Assembly: GCA_032622095.1 (NCBI GenBank)
Contig: CP136064.1
Location: forward strand, 137,903,954-137,967,953
Length of the DNA stretch: 64,000 bases
Source: Siphonodentalium dalli
Taxonomy: Eukaryota; Mollusca; Scaphopoda; Gadilida; Siphonodentaliidae
Direction: 5' to 3'
The first letter of the stretch is position 1; every line of letters starts with the position of its first letter. Positions 1 to 11,884 of this stretch are shown one piece after another. The notes under the pieces were generated by a model that was given only the letters and a program-made list of their open reading frames with translations, did not search any database and was not told where the DNA came from. The position numbers and the translations under genes are program-made.

Positions 1-320
1 AAAAATTACTGGCGACCGTCAAGGTCAAGGTCGGACAAAAATAACGGTAAGTGCATAAAACTAACTTTTCGTGGATGTACATGACTAGGAAATATCAAAT
101 CAATCGACCTCGCGGTTTCCGAGATATAAGGTGTTTTATAATAATAATAAATACAAATAAAAATAAGAATTACAATATACTTCAATGTTAACACATTGAA
201 GTATAATAAATAAAAAAAATAAGAATTACAATATTCTTCAATGTTAACACATTGAAGTATAATAAAAAAAATAAGAATTACAATATATTTCAATGTTAAC
301 ACATTGAAGTATAACTAGAA
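1..320. repeat. Dispersed repeat R1, partial copy with hairpin units
   Basis: Bases 1-150 match 5,764-5,915 closely in direct orientation. Three units follow, each an AT-rich spacer plus a 26-bp hairpin (11-nt arms TACTTCAATGT/ACATTGAAGTA, loop TAAC) at about 178-203, 234-259 and 286-311. Two more hairpins follow the second copy at 5,934-5,959 and 5,983-6,008. Stops are frequent in all frames, so this is non-coding. The family is not one I can name. Confidence 0.75.
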
Positions 321-1085
321 TGAAATTGAAATTGCACTGCAATTTCGATACTTCAATGTTTACCAAGGGGAAGAGCTATCGCAACAATTTTGTGTATGCG
401 TGTAGCACATGAGAAGACGAACCTAATAGAGTAAGTCCGAACTCGATATCTCAAGCCGTTCCGGAGGAGATGCGCACACAATAACACTATGAAACGTCAA
501 AATTTGAATCGAGTGCTGTGACGTCAGTGAGCTTTTTTTCTGGCACATCAGATTCGGACTGGGCAAACGTCATAATGTGTGGCAACAATCACACACCTTC
601 TAGTTTTTGTCCGATTGATATCCGATGAGCCGTTCCTGAGATATAGTACAAAAACCGGTAAAAACTGGGACTGTCCAATATTCAAGAGGGCGTAACTCCG
701 CCATTTTTGATCGGATCTAAAACATACTTCGTTATTCGTGACCAGCGTATCCAATAGACCATAGGTATAAAGTTAGAACAAATTCCTAGGAAAATGCAAA
801 CATTTCTTAAAATAACGACATCAAATTTTCTACACCTACCGAGCTTCTTTTTGGCACATCGGAGCTATACCAAAATGTGCACACTTCGAAAGCATAAGTT
901 ACCCTACACACTCGAAGTTGTCCCGTCTTTCTATCTCTATCCGTTCCGAAGGAGATACTTACACAACAGTAATCAACATGAAGAGCTTTTGTGCCAAGGT
1001 CAAGGTCGGACGAACTCCGCACCCAGTCCAGTCAATAGCCAAGGACGGGAGCTATGTACGTACAACAAGAAATTCAATTAATTGA
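321..1085. repeat. Dispersed repeat R1, body segment
   Basis: Several sub-segments recur in 4,900-5,560. The stretch at 323-385 matches 5,104-5,166. The stretch around 'AAGTCCGAACTCGATATCTC' (436) matches one near 5,404. The 'GTTACCCTACACACTCGAAG' stretch (898) recurs near 5,179. Order and spacing differ, so the unit has been rearranged internally. The short open frames here (for example 794-1,081) follow the repeat and look incidental. Confidence 0.65.
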
Positions 1086-1399
1086 GGAAAAACACCAACT
1101 GTCCCGAGTGGTATTGATAAGCTATTGGAGGGTCTTCCACTTCGCATGCAAAATAGCAAAATATTATTAATTGATGACTGATGTACATGTACAGTACACA
1201 CATAGTAATAACAATTAACGTTATGATTTGAAACTAACCATGATAGGATATTGACAGTAAGCTGGTAGTATCTACTACGAGTGGTATTAATAATAATAGT
1301 ACCATTCTAGCATAATATATGTGTACATGATGTATGGGAAATATTAAAAGACAAAACAATAGTTACAATACAATTAGAACTTTTTTTTTAAATAATCGC
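1086..1399. other. No gene seen
   Basis: AT-rich sequence without a recognisable coding segment or repeat. It separates the R1 repeat from a palindrome-rich block. Confidence 0.5.
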
Positions 1400-1875
1400 A
1401 AAAAGAGCTAATTGCGCTTAAGCACAATAAGGGAATCTCTATTGTGATTAAGCGCAATAAGGATATATTTAACTGTGCTTAAGCGCAATAATGGAATTTA
1501 CAAATTGCGCTTATATAATAAAACCCAATAAGGAATCTCTTAATAAGGAATATATTATATATAGAACATAAACTCCCTATAATTCAGGTGGTGTAGTCCA
1601 TCTCCATGGTACAATGGGTGGAACAAATATAGGATTATTCTACTATTTGCACAAGGGTGATCTAATGAGAGAGATATTAATTGCGCTTAAGTGCAATATT
1701 GATGTAATTTCGCTTACGTGTAATAAGGAATGTCTTATTACACTTAAGCGCAATAAGAATATTCCTTATTGCACAGGAATATCACATTGTGCTTAAGCGC
1801 AATAAGGTATCTCTAACTGCGCTTAAGCACAATAACTGAAGGAATATTCTTATTGGGTTTGAGCTCAATTAGAGA
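1400..1875. repeat. Block of TTGCGCTTAAGCGCAATAAGG-type motifs
   Basis: About ten variants of a motif centred on the palindrome GCGCTTAAGCGC followed by AATAAGG occur on both strands, for example near 1,408, 1,432, 1,467, 1,502, 1,682, 1,745, 1,790 and 1,825. The same palindromic core is the main component of the MITE at 15,426-16,364. The block has no long open frame. It may be a MITE or foldback remnant, but I could not define terminal repeats or a target duplication. Confidence 0.6.
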
Positions 1876-2224
1876 TTCTTTAAGTTATTGCAGTTCATCG
1901 AAATTGTCTATTAAATGTCAAGTTGGTTTCCCATAGAGATCATCAACTATGTCTATGCGCAAGGGACCTACGCCAGTCTTCTCTGTTGGGATTCCAATTG
2001 TTGGCTTATTAAATATGCACATATGCTTAAGATACAGTCGTGCGCGAAGCTCGCTCCCGTAGGTCGGGTTTTGGATCCCAGTGAATTAAAATATCATTGA
2101 AATAATCGCCCCCCCCCCCCATCCAATAAACATCCATATATTGAATATACATGTTTTTGGAGCAGAATTAGATAGTCCATATTGGACGCCATCATGGAAT
2201 TTAATTTTTTTATTTAATTTTCAC
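1876..2224. other. No gene seen; short poly-C tract
   Basis: Unremarkable sequence with a homopolymer C run near 2,109-2,120. The 61-codon open frame at 1,915-2,100 has no recognisable motif. Confidence 0.45.
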
Positions 2225-2560
2225 ACAGAGTTATTAGTTATGTGGATGGCGTTATCATTAAACATCACACCCGTATATTGATTATGTGGATAGAGTTATC
2301 ATTAAACCTCACATCTTTATATTGGTTACAGTAATGCCCAAAGTAATTGACCACTTAACCACAGCAGAATTATTGGTAATTTTTCAGGATTTAAAATCCT
2401 GAAAAATTACCCATAATTCTGCTGTGGTTAAGTGGTCAATTACTTTGGACATTACTGTATGTGGATGGAGTTATCATTACACCTCACATCCTTATATTGG
2501 TTAGGTTATGTAGATGTGAGTTATCATTAAACTTCACATCAGTTAAACCTCACAAGATTT
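2225..2560. repeat. Minisatellite, unit about 44-49 bp, split by a MITE
   Basis: Units resembling 'TATGTGGATGGAGTTATCAT' followed by TAAACCTCACATC begin near 2,239, 2,283, 2,458 and 2,507. The second and third are separated by the palindromic insertion at 2,329-2,457, so the array predates that insertion. Confidence 0.7.
2329..2457. mobile_element. Palindromic MITE with TA flanks (mariner-like)
   Basis: Almost the whole 129 bp is one inverted repeat. It begins CAGTAATGCCCAAAGTAATT and ends with the complement, with a few mismatches and a short centre near AAATCCTG. TA dinucleotides at 2,327-2,328 and 2,458-2,459 flank it directly, as expected for a Tc1/mariner-type target duplication. It interrupts a minisatellite, which supports insertion. 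It has no coding capacity. The superfamily is inferred from the TA target alone. Confidence 0.75.
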
Positions 2561-2789
2561 TGGACCTTGACTTGGGACCTTTGGTTTTTAACGCAACACA
2601 AGTTTATACACAAGTTTCTTGGATAAGATGAGTTTGAAGCCTGCTTACATTTCGAAATGTTGTCAGTTTTGTATCGTCTGCAGCAGAACTCGGCATGTTG
2701 AAGCAAAAGTTACAAGAGATAAAATATGTACGTAACGAGACTATAATACAAATGAAAAAATAAATCGAGGGAGGAGTGGGCGATACAGG

Positions 2790-3400
2790 GAACTAAGGGT
2801 TGAACCGATATAAATTTGTAGAGCGATAACGACCAATGTTGACATAACATGCATCTCAACTCTACTGTTGCAACAAGGCTATAAAATGGGTGGGGGGGGG
2901 TGTCATAATCTTAGTTATCTTTATATAGTGCCAGAATAGTCATTTATGGACTTCTTTAATGGTACAATGCAAATTGGAATCAAATGATAAAAATATGTAT
3001 GTAACACAACTACTGTATACGGATGAAAATAAAAAAAAATAATTTAGGCCGGGATTAAATCTTGGGTTGGTTAAATAGACTCGTAGAAAAAGGGGAACGA
3101 TGAACTGACATAAATTAGTAGAGCGATAGCGATCAATGTTGCCATGTGATGCATCGCGAATGTACTGTAGTATTACGTAACTTGACTATAGCGATGAAAA
3201 AAAAAAATTGGACCAGGATTAGAGGTTCGGTTGGTTATATGTGGATAATTGGATATGGAATTCATACCGATGAGACGATAAAAATTAGTGGAGCGATAAA
3301 GACCAATGTTGACACTTAGTCAGGCGGTTGATACGATAGACCGAAATAAATTTGTCGGGTGATAATGACCAATGTTGACGTATAAAGTAACGCGACTGTA
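2790..3400. repeat. Four degenerate repeats around GAGCGATAACGACCAATGTTG
   Basis: Related segments with the order 'ATAAATT-GTAGAGCGATA', CGACCAATGTTGAC and then a variable tail start near 2,809, 3,110, 3,278 and 3,345. Spacing is irregular (about 70-300 bp). They are non-coding. Confidence 0.6.
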
Positions 3401-3492
3401 CTGTCGCACAATTACCAGGTAGAACCTGTCAAATATGGACTCTGGTGGCCAATATGGAACAGCTCAGAAAACATTCGCAGGGCCCTAAAATT

Positions 3493-4020
3493 TATTTAAC
3501 ATGGGATCTGCCATTAAAATTGATTTATGTCGATAAAATTCTTATTTTTCAAAATTGTAAGCTGAAACTTGGTGTGTCTGTGTGGAATACTTATATATTC
3601 CTAACATGACAGGGTACAGCACGTAATTATTTTTTAGATGGAAGAAATTAATTTTTTTCGATGATAAATTTTAACATGGGATTTGCTATTCAAATCGATT
3701 TATGTCGATAAAACTCTTATTTTTCAAACTTTTAAGCTGAAACTTGGTGTGTCTGTGTGGAATACTTATATATTCCTAAAATGACAGGGTACAGCACGTA
3801 ATTATTTTTTAGATGGAAGAAATTATTTTTTTTCGATGATAAATTTTTACACGGGATTTTCCCATTCACATCGATTTATGTCGATAAAACTGTTATTTTT
3901 CAAAATTTTAAGCTGAGTCTGAGGTATCTCTGCGTGGAATACTTATATATTCCTAAAATGACAGGGTCCAGCACGTAATTATCTTTTAGATGAAAGAAAT
4001 TTATTTGTTTCCATGATAAA
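3493..4020. repeat. Tandem repeat, three copies of about 175 bp
   Basis: Three consecutive copies start near 3,501, 3,676 and 3,851. Each contains GATTTATGTCGATAAAA, AAGCTGA, GGAATACTTATATATTCCTA and GGAAGAAATT. The inner GGAATA...TATTCC segment is itself palindromic. Copies differ by scattered substitutions, so the array is not recent. Confidence 0.85.
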
Positions 4021-4869
4021 AATCGAGCGTGTACTGTGAACAGTGGTGACGCAGGCAGTGTGCGCTTAAAATGTAAACAACTTTCTCAAGTGTCGTTTTG
4101 GTCAACATATCGCTTTCTCGACGGGGAGATCTGATCCGAATAAAAGCTAAGATGTATTTAGATAGAATTATTGAAAGAATTTGACCGAGTATTGTGCAGT
4201 TTGAGAGAATCGAGTGGAGAAAACGTTTAGTCAAACACGCGAATTCTGCCAATTACAGTTGCAGACGAGCGCTGTCAGAATCAGATAATACAGATTGACA
4301 ACAAATGCAGGCCTGAAACTAACCTGTTTGGGAGGTAAATCCCACTTATTAGATATAAAAACAATCCTTCCTAAGCACATTGCACAAGTTTTTAATATCT
4401 TAGGACACAGTAACAGTCAAAATGAATGAATTTAAATCACGATTCCGTGACGAAGCGAGACATGTACTGTGTACGATTTTTGACTCACTTTGAGGCGCCT
4501 TGTTTTCGATGACGTATTTTGCGTTGCCCCACAACCTTAACCCTTTCCAATTCCAGCGGCATTTCAATTGGTTGAAATTAAAAATTTCTCAAGTTCCAGC
4601 TCAACCTGAATCTAGTTACCCAATTGGTAGAAATACGTTAGCAGTAATTCTTAGTTTAATGAGTTATAACTCTAATTTTATTGACGATATGAGCTCAACA
4701 GCATAATATGAAACAGTTTATGGCGGTGTTATCCAAACGTGTGCTTTGATAATGATTATAATTTTATTTTGCGATCAAACGTCAGTGCAGCTCAGCAGAA
4801 ACGCATAGACACTAGTTCAGTTCAGCAGAAACGCATGAGTCCTACGATTATAGTACACCCACTGGACGC
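4021..4869. other. No gene seen
   Basis: No motif-bearing open frame. A small direct duplication around 'TCAGCAGAAACGCAT' occurs at about 4,793 and 4,823. The 83-codon minus-strand frame at 4,001-4,252 overlaps the repeat array and shows no domain. Confidence 0.45.
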
Positions 4870-6008
4870 GCTTCGGGCGTCGGTCAATGGGTGAAAAAAT
4901 CAAGGCAATCGGTAGAGTCGTTTTGGATCTATTCGCCTTTTTCAAAGAAATCAGGGCAAGGCCCATCACCTTGCAGGATACCCAAAAGTCAAAATTTGAA
5001 TCGGGTGCTGTGACGTCAGTTTTTGTTCGATTGCGTTGTCTTCAGTTCGGAATAGCGATGCCGCCTTATGAATTTGGTCAAATTCAGAAGAAAAAAGTTT
5101 TTGAAATTGAAATTGCACTGCAATTTCGGTACTTCAATGTTTACCAAGGGGAAGAGCTATCGCAACCGTTTTGCATTAGTTACCCTACACACTCGAAGTT
5201 GTCCCGTCTTTCTATCTTTATCCGTTCCGAAATTCAGTTCGAACTAGCGATGCCGCCCTATGAATTTGGTCAAATTCAGAAGAAAAAAGTTTTTCAAAGA
5301 GCGTTAACCGATTCTTCGACCATACCGAACTTTCGAACCGGAAGAGCTATCCATACCATTTTTCGCGTGCTTGTAGCACATGATAAAAGAAAACTAATAA
5401 TGCAAGTCCGAACTCGATATCTCCAGCCGTTCCGGAGAAGATACGTACACAACAGTAATACACATAAAGAGCGTTTAGTGCAAAGGTCAAGGTCATACGA
5501 AATTCACACCCAGTCGGGTTAATAGCTAAGGACGAATGCTATATATGTACCAAAAATCATTTTAATCGGTCAATAAATTTTTGACCCATAAGAGATCCAA
5601 GCTCAATAAAAGTTCAATCTAGTTTAAATGTGGCTATAATCAAACCGCCATTACTCCGCCATTTTTTGACCGATTGACCTAGTTTATATTGCATCTTAAT
5701 CGTCTTTGCCATGCGATACCACCCTGTGAGTTTGGTCAAATTAGGACGAACTATTTTTTGCAACAAAATTACTGGCGAGGTCAGGGTCAAGGTCGGACAA
5801 AAATAGCGGTAAGTGCATCCAACTAACTTTTAGTGGATGTATATGAGTAGGAAATATCAAATCAATCGACCCGGCGGTTTCTGAGATATAAGGTGTTTTA
5901 TAATAAATAAAAATAAAAATAAGAATTACAATATACTTCAATGTTAACACATTGAAGTATTATAAAAATAAAAATTACAATATACTTCAATGTTAACACA
6001 TTGAAGTA
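4870..6008. repeat. Dispersed repeat R1, second copy
   Basis: This shares its parts with 1-1,085 and ends in two 26-bp hairpin units that abut the 3' end of a LINE. A 211-codon open frame (4,887-5,522) lies inside it. Its translation repeats the string AMPPYEFGQIQKKKVF twice about 78 residues apart, which mirrors a duplication at DNA level near 5,057 and 5,247. Because the frame follows repeat structure and has no known domain, I treat it as incidental. A short-lived coding function cannot be excluded. Confidence 0.7.
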
Positions 6009-8495
6009 TAATAATAATATGTGTATAGCGCTTATCCACAATAAGCGGGCCCTAAGCACTTGACATAAACATAAACATGAAATATAAATATACACAATAT
6101 CAAAGTCATTTTCTGAAACGCTGCGCAAACAAGTTTTCATTGACTTTTTAAAGTCGTCAAGAGATGGTGACTCATTTATGTTCAATGGCAGAGGATTCCA
6201 TGCATTTGCGCATGTTACTTTGAAAGATCGGTAGCCAACCGTGATCAAATTAGCACCAGATAGTGTCAAAAGAAGTTTGTCCTCAGAACGAAGTGATCGG
6301 TGTGGGACATACGGAACAAGGATATCACTGAAGTATGCTGGAAGAGATTTTGGGTCATGGGTTGCTTGATATGCATATGTAACAAGTTTATAAATAATCC
6401 TATCTGTCACAGGTAGCAAATGTAGTTCTTGCAACATTTCATCTGTGTCGTCAGATCTTTTACGACACAGAACTATCCTTGCAGCAGTGTGTTGCAGACG
6501 CTGAAGCCTGGTAATTTGGATAGATGGTATACCAGCCAAAAGAGAGTTGCAATAGTCAAGTCGACTGAGAATCAGAGATGAAGCAAGTTTTTTTAGCTGA
6601 GTCAGTGTTTATGTATTTCCTCATTTGACACAGTTTTCGAAGATCAATGTATATTGTCTTGCATATCTGGCTAATATGTGATGTCATAGAGAGTGATCTA
6701 TCCAAAAATACACCAAGGTTCTTCGCGCGATCTGAGAAATAAACTTGGTTACCATCAATAGTCATAACATCTATGCCCACCTTTTCTATGTATGACAGCT
6801 TAGACACCCACATTACTTCAGTTTTGTCACTATTTAATTTTAGTTTATTAGCCAACATCCACGATTTCACAGAACCGATGCAGTTTTCCATTACAGTGAG
6901 AAGAAAATAGGGGTTATCACCAGAAATGTAAAGCTGTGTATCGTCAGCATACATGTGCGCAGAGACACTGTGTCGCCTGATGATCTCACCAAGTGGTTTG
7001 GTGTAGATTAAGTACAAGACAGGCCCCAGGACATATCCCTGAGGGACTCCATATTGCAGATGAAAGGTTTTGGAAAACGCACTGCCAATTTGAATCCTCT
7101 GAACACGATTAGAGAGATATGAACCGAACCACTTGAGCGCGCTGTCAGATATCCCAAAAGAAATTTCCAATCGCTTCAACATTATTTCGTGATCAAGAGT
7201 ATCGAAAGCTGCGCTCATGTCAAGCAGGGATACTAGTGAAAACTTGTTATCATCACTGGCAAGAAGAAGGTCTGAAGTGATACACAACAATGCAGTTTCA
7301 GTACTGTGACCAGGTTTGTACGCTGACTGAAATTTTTCCAGAAGCAAATGTTTCTCCATATGATTTCTCATTTGTTTGAGGACAGCTTTTTCTAACAGCT
7401 TCGAGACGAATTGAAGGTTTGAGATGGGCCTATAGTTCTTTAGCAAGTCGGCATCCAGAGAATTATTTTTAATCAGGGGAATCACAACGGCCTCCTTAAA
7501 ACAGTCAGGAACAACACCTTCAGACAAACAGCAATTTATGAGCTTTGTGAGTGGTTCTAATATAAAATCGATATGTTCCACCAGTAAAGAAGTTGGAATG
7601 GGATCCAAAACACATGTTTTTGAAGTGGATGATAAAATAAGTTCCTTGACCTCATCACATGTAAGCTTGCAGAACGAACTAAGACTGTCACCAACGAACG
7701 GTTTGAACTCTGCTTCAGTATTTGATACATCTAGCTGGTAACGCAGGTTTGCAATTTTGTCACGGAAATATTCACCAAAAGCATCCGGTAATTCACTTTC
7801 TTTAACATTAGTAGGAAGAATTGGTACTTTTTTCTTACCACTTAGTTCGTTGCTTATGGAATAGATGACTTTTGTTGATTTAGCATTCGCGATTTTAGAG
7901 TTATAATATTCCGAACGGGCAGATCTAGTCATTTGATTCATACGGTTGTTCTTTTCAACATAGATTTGACGATCAACTGTTAGACCGGATTTTCGCCATC
8001 TCCTCTCAGCATGCCGCTTATCAGCTTTGGCACTCTTTATTTCATCATTGAACCACGGGGTAGATGGACGACATCGAATTTTGCGTGTGACTAATGGCGC
8101 ATGACCATCCAGTAAAGCACGTAGATTAATGAACCACTGAAGAGGGGATTTCCTTGGATGGGTGTAAAAACTAGAAACTAGATCACCGGAAAATTTAACA
8201 CTGTCAATGGACTTCAAATCTCGAGAGGTAGTGGTTCGTTTAAGTGATATGGGACATAGAATGTCTGTTTTGAGAGTGACCAAGAAGTGGTCAGATAAAT
8301 CGATGTCCTGCACCGTGAGGTTTATGGGTTGAGGGTCAGTTTTGCGAACAATCACCCAGTCCAAAATATGGTGTTGTCGGTGCGTAGGTACGGATACAAG
8401 TTGTTTCATGCCCGAATCATCAATTCAAGTTTTTATGGCGTTAACGTCACTGTCAGTTGTCGAATCAAAATGGAAATTGAAGTCGCCGAGAATGT
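6009..8495 (-). pseudogene. 5'-truncated non-LTR retrotransposon (LINE) ORF2, CR1/Jockey-type
   Basis: Read on the minus strand, this starts inside the endonuclease domain (GDFNFHFD near 8,480, then the 'HHILDWVI...LSDHF' end of that domain). A full reverse transcriptase follows in one 617-codon frame (8,409-6,556), with YRPISNL, LDMSAAFDTLDH, GVPQGYVLGP and the catalytic YADDTQLY near 6,940. The C-terminal region with LQRLQHTAARIV follows in another frame (6,539 to about 6,100). The frame change lies at a run of seven A (minus strand) near 6,590, so one extra base explains the break. An in-frame stop lies just after the endonuclease fragment near 8,420. The 3' end near 6,010 carries a short TTA repeat, common in this LINE group. 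The element would copy itself by target-primed reverse transcription, but it is now defective. Clade assignment is by motif resemblance only. Confidence 0.88.
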
Positions 8496-8870
8496 AACTA
8501 AAAAGTAGCTAATTCTCAGCTAGATGATAGCTAAATATTATATTTAGCTAATATTTAGTTATAATGTAGTTAAAATTTAGCTATTTTAGCTGGTATCTAG
8601 TACAGTATTAATCAGCTAGCATCCAGACCATACTAAATCTTAGCTAAAAATTAGCTAAATATCTAATTTGCATAATTGAAACGGCTAAAAGTTAGCTAAC
8701 GCTCATGGGTTTTACCAAAGGAAATTCATCTTAGCTAATATCTAGCTAATTTCAGCTAATATCTAGTTAAACTAAATGGTAACTAGGGTATTGACTAGAC
8801 CTTAACTAAATGTTAGCTAATGTGACTCGCTAATAATTGGCTAATAATTAACTAGAATATAACTTATATT
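8496..8870. repeat. TTAGCTAA-rich block
   Basis: The short palindrome TTAGCTAA and close variants (TAGCTAAT, TTAGCTAT) recur more than fifteen times on both strands. The block starts exactly where the LINE ends, so it is either the insertion site context or a foldback element that cut the LINE. No terminal repeat could be defined. Confidence 0.55.
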
Positions 8871-8970
8871 TGGTAGGGGCCAGTATATAAGATAGGATAG
8901 GATAATTTATATACAACATACACATATACAAACATAACATAGTGGGAGCAAGACAACAATTACAATGTAC

Positions 8971-9002
<32 letters not shown>
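8971..9002. repeat. TA microsatellite
   Basis: An uninterrupted (TA)n run of about 30 bp. Confidence 0.9.
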
Positions 9003-9007
<5 letters not shown>

Positions 9008-9132
9008 ATACTGAGAGGGAGACGGCTTAGTCCAACAGACTGTCTTCCTGTCATCCCCTTTGTTGTGAGAGTATAAATACATATTGCATGGTTATAGGCT
9101 AAGCCGTATACAAACCAGATATATATAGATGG

Positions 9133-9447
9133 TCACTGTGTGGGCTTCAAAATTATGTAAGAAGTGTTACTACTCGACGAGAGCGATTGAATGGTCATTA
9201 ATTTTAATTCTGGATGTCGATCAGTATTATGGTTGATGAGGTTAAGGGATAATGTTCCAGTTAATAACGTAACCAAAGCCGGACGATTTGGGTCTATATA
9301 GACTTTATCTGAATATACAACACTGATGTTTTGAATTTGTGCGACCCCTGTTGTCGCACAGTAGATTGGTGGTATTAAAGCATTAATGTCGTAATCGGAC
9401 AGAATTCTGTGTTTCTTTCCATTGCCGGCGATCCAAAATGAGAGGAG
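9133..9447 (-). CDS. Unrecognised open stretch, possible terminal exon
   Basis: On the minus strand 104 codons are open between two tandem TAG stops (upstream) and a TGA. The frame has no early Met, so it would have to be an exon or the 3' part of a broken gene. The composition looks protein-like and not low-complexity: fragments include WIAGNGKKHRILSDYD, IPPIYCATTGVAQI and YIDPNRPALVTLLTGTL. The upstream AG of the stop codons could serve as a splice acceptor. I do not recognise the family. Neighbours give no help, since the upstream kilobase shows no partner exon. It could be a host gene's last exon, a transposon fragment or chance. Confidence 0.3.
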   Translation of the reverse strand, partial: LLSFWIAGNGKKHRILSDYDINALIPPIYCATTGVAQIQNISVVYSDKVYIDPNRPALVTLLTGTLSLNLINHNTDRHPELKLMTIQSLSSSSNTSYIILKPTQ

Positions 9448-10855
9448 CTACTATCGGAATTATGCACACTGAGGTTCATTCGTAGCGGCGGTTTACATTT
9501 TATTGAGAACATATGACATTAAGGACAGCACAGTCAAATATTTGCATTGGAGTGTCCTAAAATATAAATCGCGCATGCAATGGGAAAATCTCAATCACTC
9601 TGGCAGGGCGGGAGATAATACTGGAATCGAGAATCATACAAACGTTATTATATCCCGTTTAAATTATCATAATATTACAAAGTACGTACGTGAATCTGAT
9701 AATATCCTTATAGATATCCCTCTATTTTCATGAATCGAGAAGGAATACATTCTTATGAACAAAGCAAAAGATACATCCAGGTTATCGCGAATTCGGTCGA
9801 TGCGGAAAGCTACACGATGACGATGTTTGTCGAGTTTCGCTGAAATCTACAATGACATTTCATGAATGAAATGATGAACTCGACAAGCCTCTTCGTACAA
9901 TACATATCTCAATCGGATTGCGCATACATTTTCAATAATATAATGGTTAATTTCAGTAAAATACTCCAAACAGTCTTGACTTTTGAATACTTTCAGATTG
10001 TTGTTGGGAGTTTATATTCTATATTAATTTGTACAAAATAAACGGCTTAAACAGTCGGAGCGGTTAGCGCGTAGTCTGTTTGCAGTGTGAATTTCCGATT
10101 TTACTTATGCCCTGATGTATGATTGACCTATAAATGTATACACGAAATTGCTAGCGAGAGGACCCACTCTATCGATGAACCCCTGTATATATATGGAGTG
10201 TAATTAATCATAATCACACCACGATATAAGGCCCAAATGAATCTTATTTGATGGAAATACGTTTCTAAATGAAGTAATTTTTATAATATAAAAAGGCCAC
10301 ATATATACCATATCTTACGCATGTGGTTTAGCTGTGGTACGTTAATTACGCTAGCGTGTGGTCATATTAAATATATATATATTTGTAATATCATTAATGT
10401 AATATCATGTTTTGGATTGGGGCGATCCCGGCATCCTTTGTTTTTGAACTTGACTATTTCAGAGTAGAGGGGCATGATGCTTTTCGTAATACGTTTTTAA
10501 AATATGTGTCTACTTTGATGCGATGTCATGTCGTCTTCTGAGCTGTTCCATAAGGTGGAAAATGCGTTCAATGGCAGGTGTTTACTGAATGACGTTGTTA
10601 ACGTCTTGGGTGGAATAGAGGGTGTTTATTCCTGGTGGCAGTTCCAGTTGTGCGTTTAGTAAACATTTGTAAAAAAGATCCATGTAAGCGATTATAGTAG
10701 AAATCATGTATGCAAGTTGTAGCGTGGACCTTGTAAAGATCATATACTTTTAAAATATATTCTTTTTTTGAAAAGCTGTTCTGTGTGACTCCTATACATT
10801 TTATTGCACATGGTTAGCATGGCTCTTTTTTGTAGCAGGAAGACTTAAAAAAAAT
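9448..10855. other. No gene seen
   Basis: AT-rich sequence. A 76-codon frame (9,503-9,733) has no motif. Short TA runs occur near 10,372. A weak tRNA-A-box-like string (GAGCGGTTAGCGCG near 10,058) has no matching B box. Confidence 0.45.
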
Positions 10856-10859
10856 TGTG

Positions 10860-11160
10860 CTGTGGGAATATAATGAACAAATATAGAGACCATACTAATG
10901 AGCCTCTACTTCAACAAATTTGTTAGACCCCCTGAGGTCGCGACTAGGTGGTCTGATGACGTCACAAAGATGGCCACCATGCCCATTTTCTTAAATTCTC
11001 TATTGTTGGATTTCATGATCTAAATATAATTGTGATATAAAATATATGACAATCCTTTTGTACAGTATATGGTGTGACGCCATGTTATATTTGTGTATAA
11101 AAATGTGTCCTATCGATCAAAGATGGCCGCCAAAATGGCGAATGGAAATGAGAAAATTAA
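10860..11160 (+). repeat. Dispersed repeat R3
   Basis: This shares a series of blocks in the same order with the reverse complement of about 20,010-20,395: ACAAAT-TAGAGACCAT, TTTGTTAGA, GGTC-GCGACTAGGTGG, TGATGACGTCACAAA and a following AAGATGGC-type segment. The copies are strongly diverged. It is non-coding. Confidence 0.5.
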
Positions 11161-11884
11161 TGATTTTCCATACATGTCGCCTACATCATTTTCGATTGTA
11201 TCGGACTGGTGACGATTATGGAATATATTTCTTCTCTTCAATTTTGATAACGAATCATTTAGGCATCACATCACATGCATATCATTATCGTACGTGAGCT
11301 CTTGGTGAGAACAGACAATTCACTATATAAAACCGATATATATGTTAAAACAAGTTAAGTATATGGACCGAATCTGATATTATATAACTATTTTAATAGA
11401 GACCAACATGGTATGTTGAGATAATAGTGAAGTTGCTAACTTCAGGAACATATTTTTGCATTACTATACATGTATATATATACAATTTATGGGATATAGC
11501 CAGACTAATATGGTAACTCCTAGTCGAACAGAATTAGAACAGTAAAAGGCATTAGGATATAAATGGATCGGCCTATATAATATTATCTGAAAGATGGCAT
11601 TATCATTATTGTGAACCATGGCCACCTCAATAGTCAAGCGTCATAATTCAACTTCATTTCCACATTTCCGTTGGTTCACGATAACGTTCTAACCAAATCA
11701 TCAACATGACACGTCACGAGTTGTTATTAACTCCGACTAATATGTTTACGTCAGTACGTATGGACAACCCAAAACACGTACATGTGCGTCCATCTATAAA
11801 ATGATAAATGTATGTACTAGTGCCTGTATTTCCGGCCAACTTGGGCTATATGATCACGTCAGTACGTATTGACGACAAGTCTCT

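Noticed and set aside
4887-5522. 211-codon open frame
   Set aside because: It lies wholly inside repeat R1 and its internal peptide repeat mirrors the DNA repeat. No domain.
10050-10080. tRNA or SINE head (GAGCGGTTAGCGCG)
   Set aside because: No B box or pairing arms follow at a suitable distance.
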